Source of the DNA: an archaeon
Lineage (GTDB): Archaea; Thermoproteota; Nitrososphaeria; Nitrososphaerales; Nitrosopumilaceae
Assembly: GCA_021824845.1 (NCBI GenBank)
Contig: JAKAJY010000069.1
Span: 1 to 13,092, forward strand
Direction of reading: 5' to 3'
DNA: 13,092 nt
Each line of letters starts with the position of its first letter. The first letter of the stretch is position 1. Shown here piece by piece: positions 12,647-13,092 of this stretch. Both the position numbers and the translations under genes were made by a program. A model generated the notes under the pieces. That model saw only the letters and a list, made by a program, of their open reading frames with translations. It was not told the origin of the DNA and made no database searches.

Positions 12647-12991
12647 ATGGGCAAGATAAACATCAACGTCTCGGCCACAGATTACGACAGATCTAGCAAG
12701 GAAATCACCAAAACCTTGGCTGGCTTAGAGGAGATGGTTCATGAAAAAGATGGTTTTGTTGTGACTGATTCAGAATTTGCGTTTGGATGGCATTTTTACG
12801 TAGTATCAGTTAGAACAGGTTTGGTTGAGAAGCTTGCAGACCAGATGGGCCAAGACTTTCAGAAACTAAAAGGCAAGGGAAGTGAGAAAAAATTCCTTTC
12901 ATGGTTGACACAGAAAATGGAAAAAACTAGTCTTCGAGTAAAGTTTGCAATCAAAGAAGAAATGGAATCAAGCAAGTACGGAATCTTTTAG
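12647..12991 (+). CDS. Hypothetical protein, 114 aa, no recognised domain
   Basis: I do not recognise this protein. It begins MGKININVSATDYDRSS, then has a helical segment (about 17-32, KEITKTLAGLEEMVHE) and a beta-rich stretch (37-55, FVVTDSEFAFGWHFYVVSV). Next come a helix with LVEKLADQMGQDF (59-71), a Lys-rich turn (KLKGKGSEKKF), and a final amphipathic helix before SSKYGIF. It has no cysteine, signal peptide or membrane segment. Spacing to a TATA-like sequence 25 nt upstream, good codon structure and an ATG start support it as a real gene. Its TAG overlaps the TAA of the convergent dehydrogenase gene in TTAG (12988-12991). It may be a lineage-specific thaumarchaeal protein, but that is a guess. 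Confidence 0.75.
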   Translation: MGKININVSATDYDRSSKEITKTLAGLEEMVHEKDGFVVTDSEFAFGWHFYVVSVRTGLVEKLADQMGQDFQKLKGKGSEKKFLSWLTQKMEKTSLRVKFAIKEEMESSKYGIF

Positions 12992-13092
12992 GGCTTTAAC
13001 AGGATCTTTAGTTTTTCAGAGCTGCGCGCAGCATCCAGCGCATCACTCAATTTATCCAATGGATAGACAGAGTCAATCAGATCATCAACATG
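12988..13092 (-). CDS. Zinc-dependent alcohol dehydrogenase-like (MDR) protein, C-terminal fragment
   Basis: This minus-strand frame is open from the right edge to TAA at 12990-12988, giving the last 34 residues of a larger gene. It reads HVDDLIDSVYPLDKLSDA followed by a helix DAARSSEKLKILLKP (20-34). The pattern YPL(D/E)-K-L-x-x-AL followed by a helix and a final strand ending in KP is the usual C-terminus of medium-chain dehydrogenases (zinc alcohol, sorbitol and threonine dehydrogenases). The catalytic and coenzyme domains lie outside the window, so zinc binding and substrate cannot be judged. It converges on the 114-aa gene with overlapping stop codons. Confidence 0.7.
   Translation of the reverse strand, partial: HVDDLIDSVYPLDKLSDALDAARSSEKLKILLKP

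Overview
The window is archaeal, and most likely comes from a Nitrososphaerota (Thaumarchaeota) ammonia-oxidiser lineage. This is inferred from gene content and not from any database search. Supporting signs are the archaeal RNA polymerase subunit Rpo10, archaeal-type S2 and GluRS, the mevalonate kinase / isopentenyl phosphate kinase pair of archaeal lipid synthesis, a translin/TRAX protein, a UPF0147 protein, GTG and TTG starts, and TATA boxes about 25 nt upstream of start codons that imply leaderless transcripts. The DNA is moderately AT-rich. I see no mobile element, CRISPR array or integration scar. Coding is dense, and no gene-free stretch reaches 300 bases. The longest gene-free stretch, about 109 nt, holds T-tracts between the translin gene and the tRNA.

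Layout: positions 1-1395 are a minus-strand set, namely NAD(P)H-hydrate epimerase, a glyoxalase II-like metallo-beta-lactamase hydrolase, and the first 45 residues of a probable CobT/UPF0284 protein. They overlap or abut, so they look co-transcribed. A divergent spacer leads to a translin/TRAX-like RNase candidate (1469-2068). A minus-strand tRNA-Leu(GAG) (2178-2262) and the plus-strand rpoN (rpo10) gene diverge from one palindromic TATA box. From 2312 to 10311 runs the core cluster: rpoN, eno, rps2, a Memo-family gene, mevalonate kinase, isopentenyl phosphate kinase, a type I IPP isomerase-like Nudix gene, GGPP synthase and gltX. Junctions overlap or are nearly abutting, except for a 44-nt gap before the IPP kinase gene that carries an internal promoter. 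An FAH-family gene follows 6 nt after gltX. Then come four separately promoted small or medium genes: a Rieske ferredoxin, a UPF0147 protein, a SAM methyltransferase and an orphan 114-aa protein. The tail of a minus-strand zinc alcohol dehydrogenase-like gene enters from the right edge.

The lipid genes cover mevalonate phosphorylation, isopentenyl phosphate phosphorylation, IPP/DMAPP interconversion and chain elongation to C20 geranylgeranyl diphosphate. The decarboxylation step between mevalonate 5-phosphate and isopentenyl phosphate is not encoded here. The order matches the conserved archaeal rpoN-rpoK-eno-rps2-memo-mvk-ipk-fni-RNase J-idsA-gltX cluster as I remember it, but rpoK, fni and RNase J are absent. 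The fni (type II isomerase) position is taken by a type I isomerase-like protein. That protein keeps all the metal-binding residues but has alanine where the catalytic cysteine of this family should be. This is the observation most worth following up.
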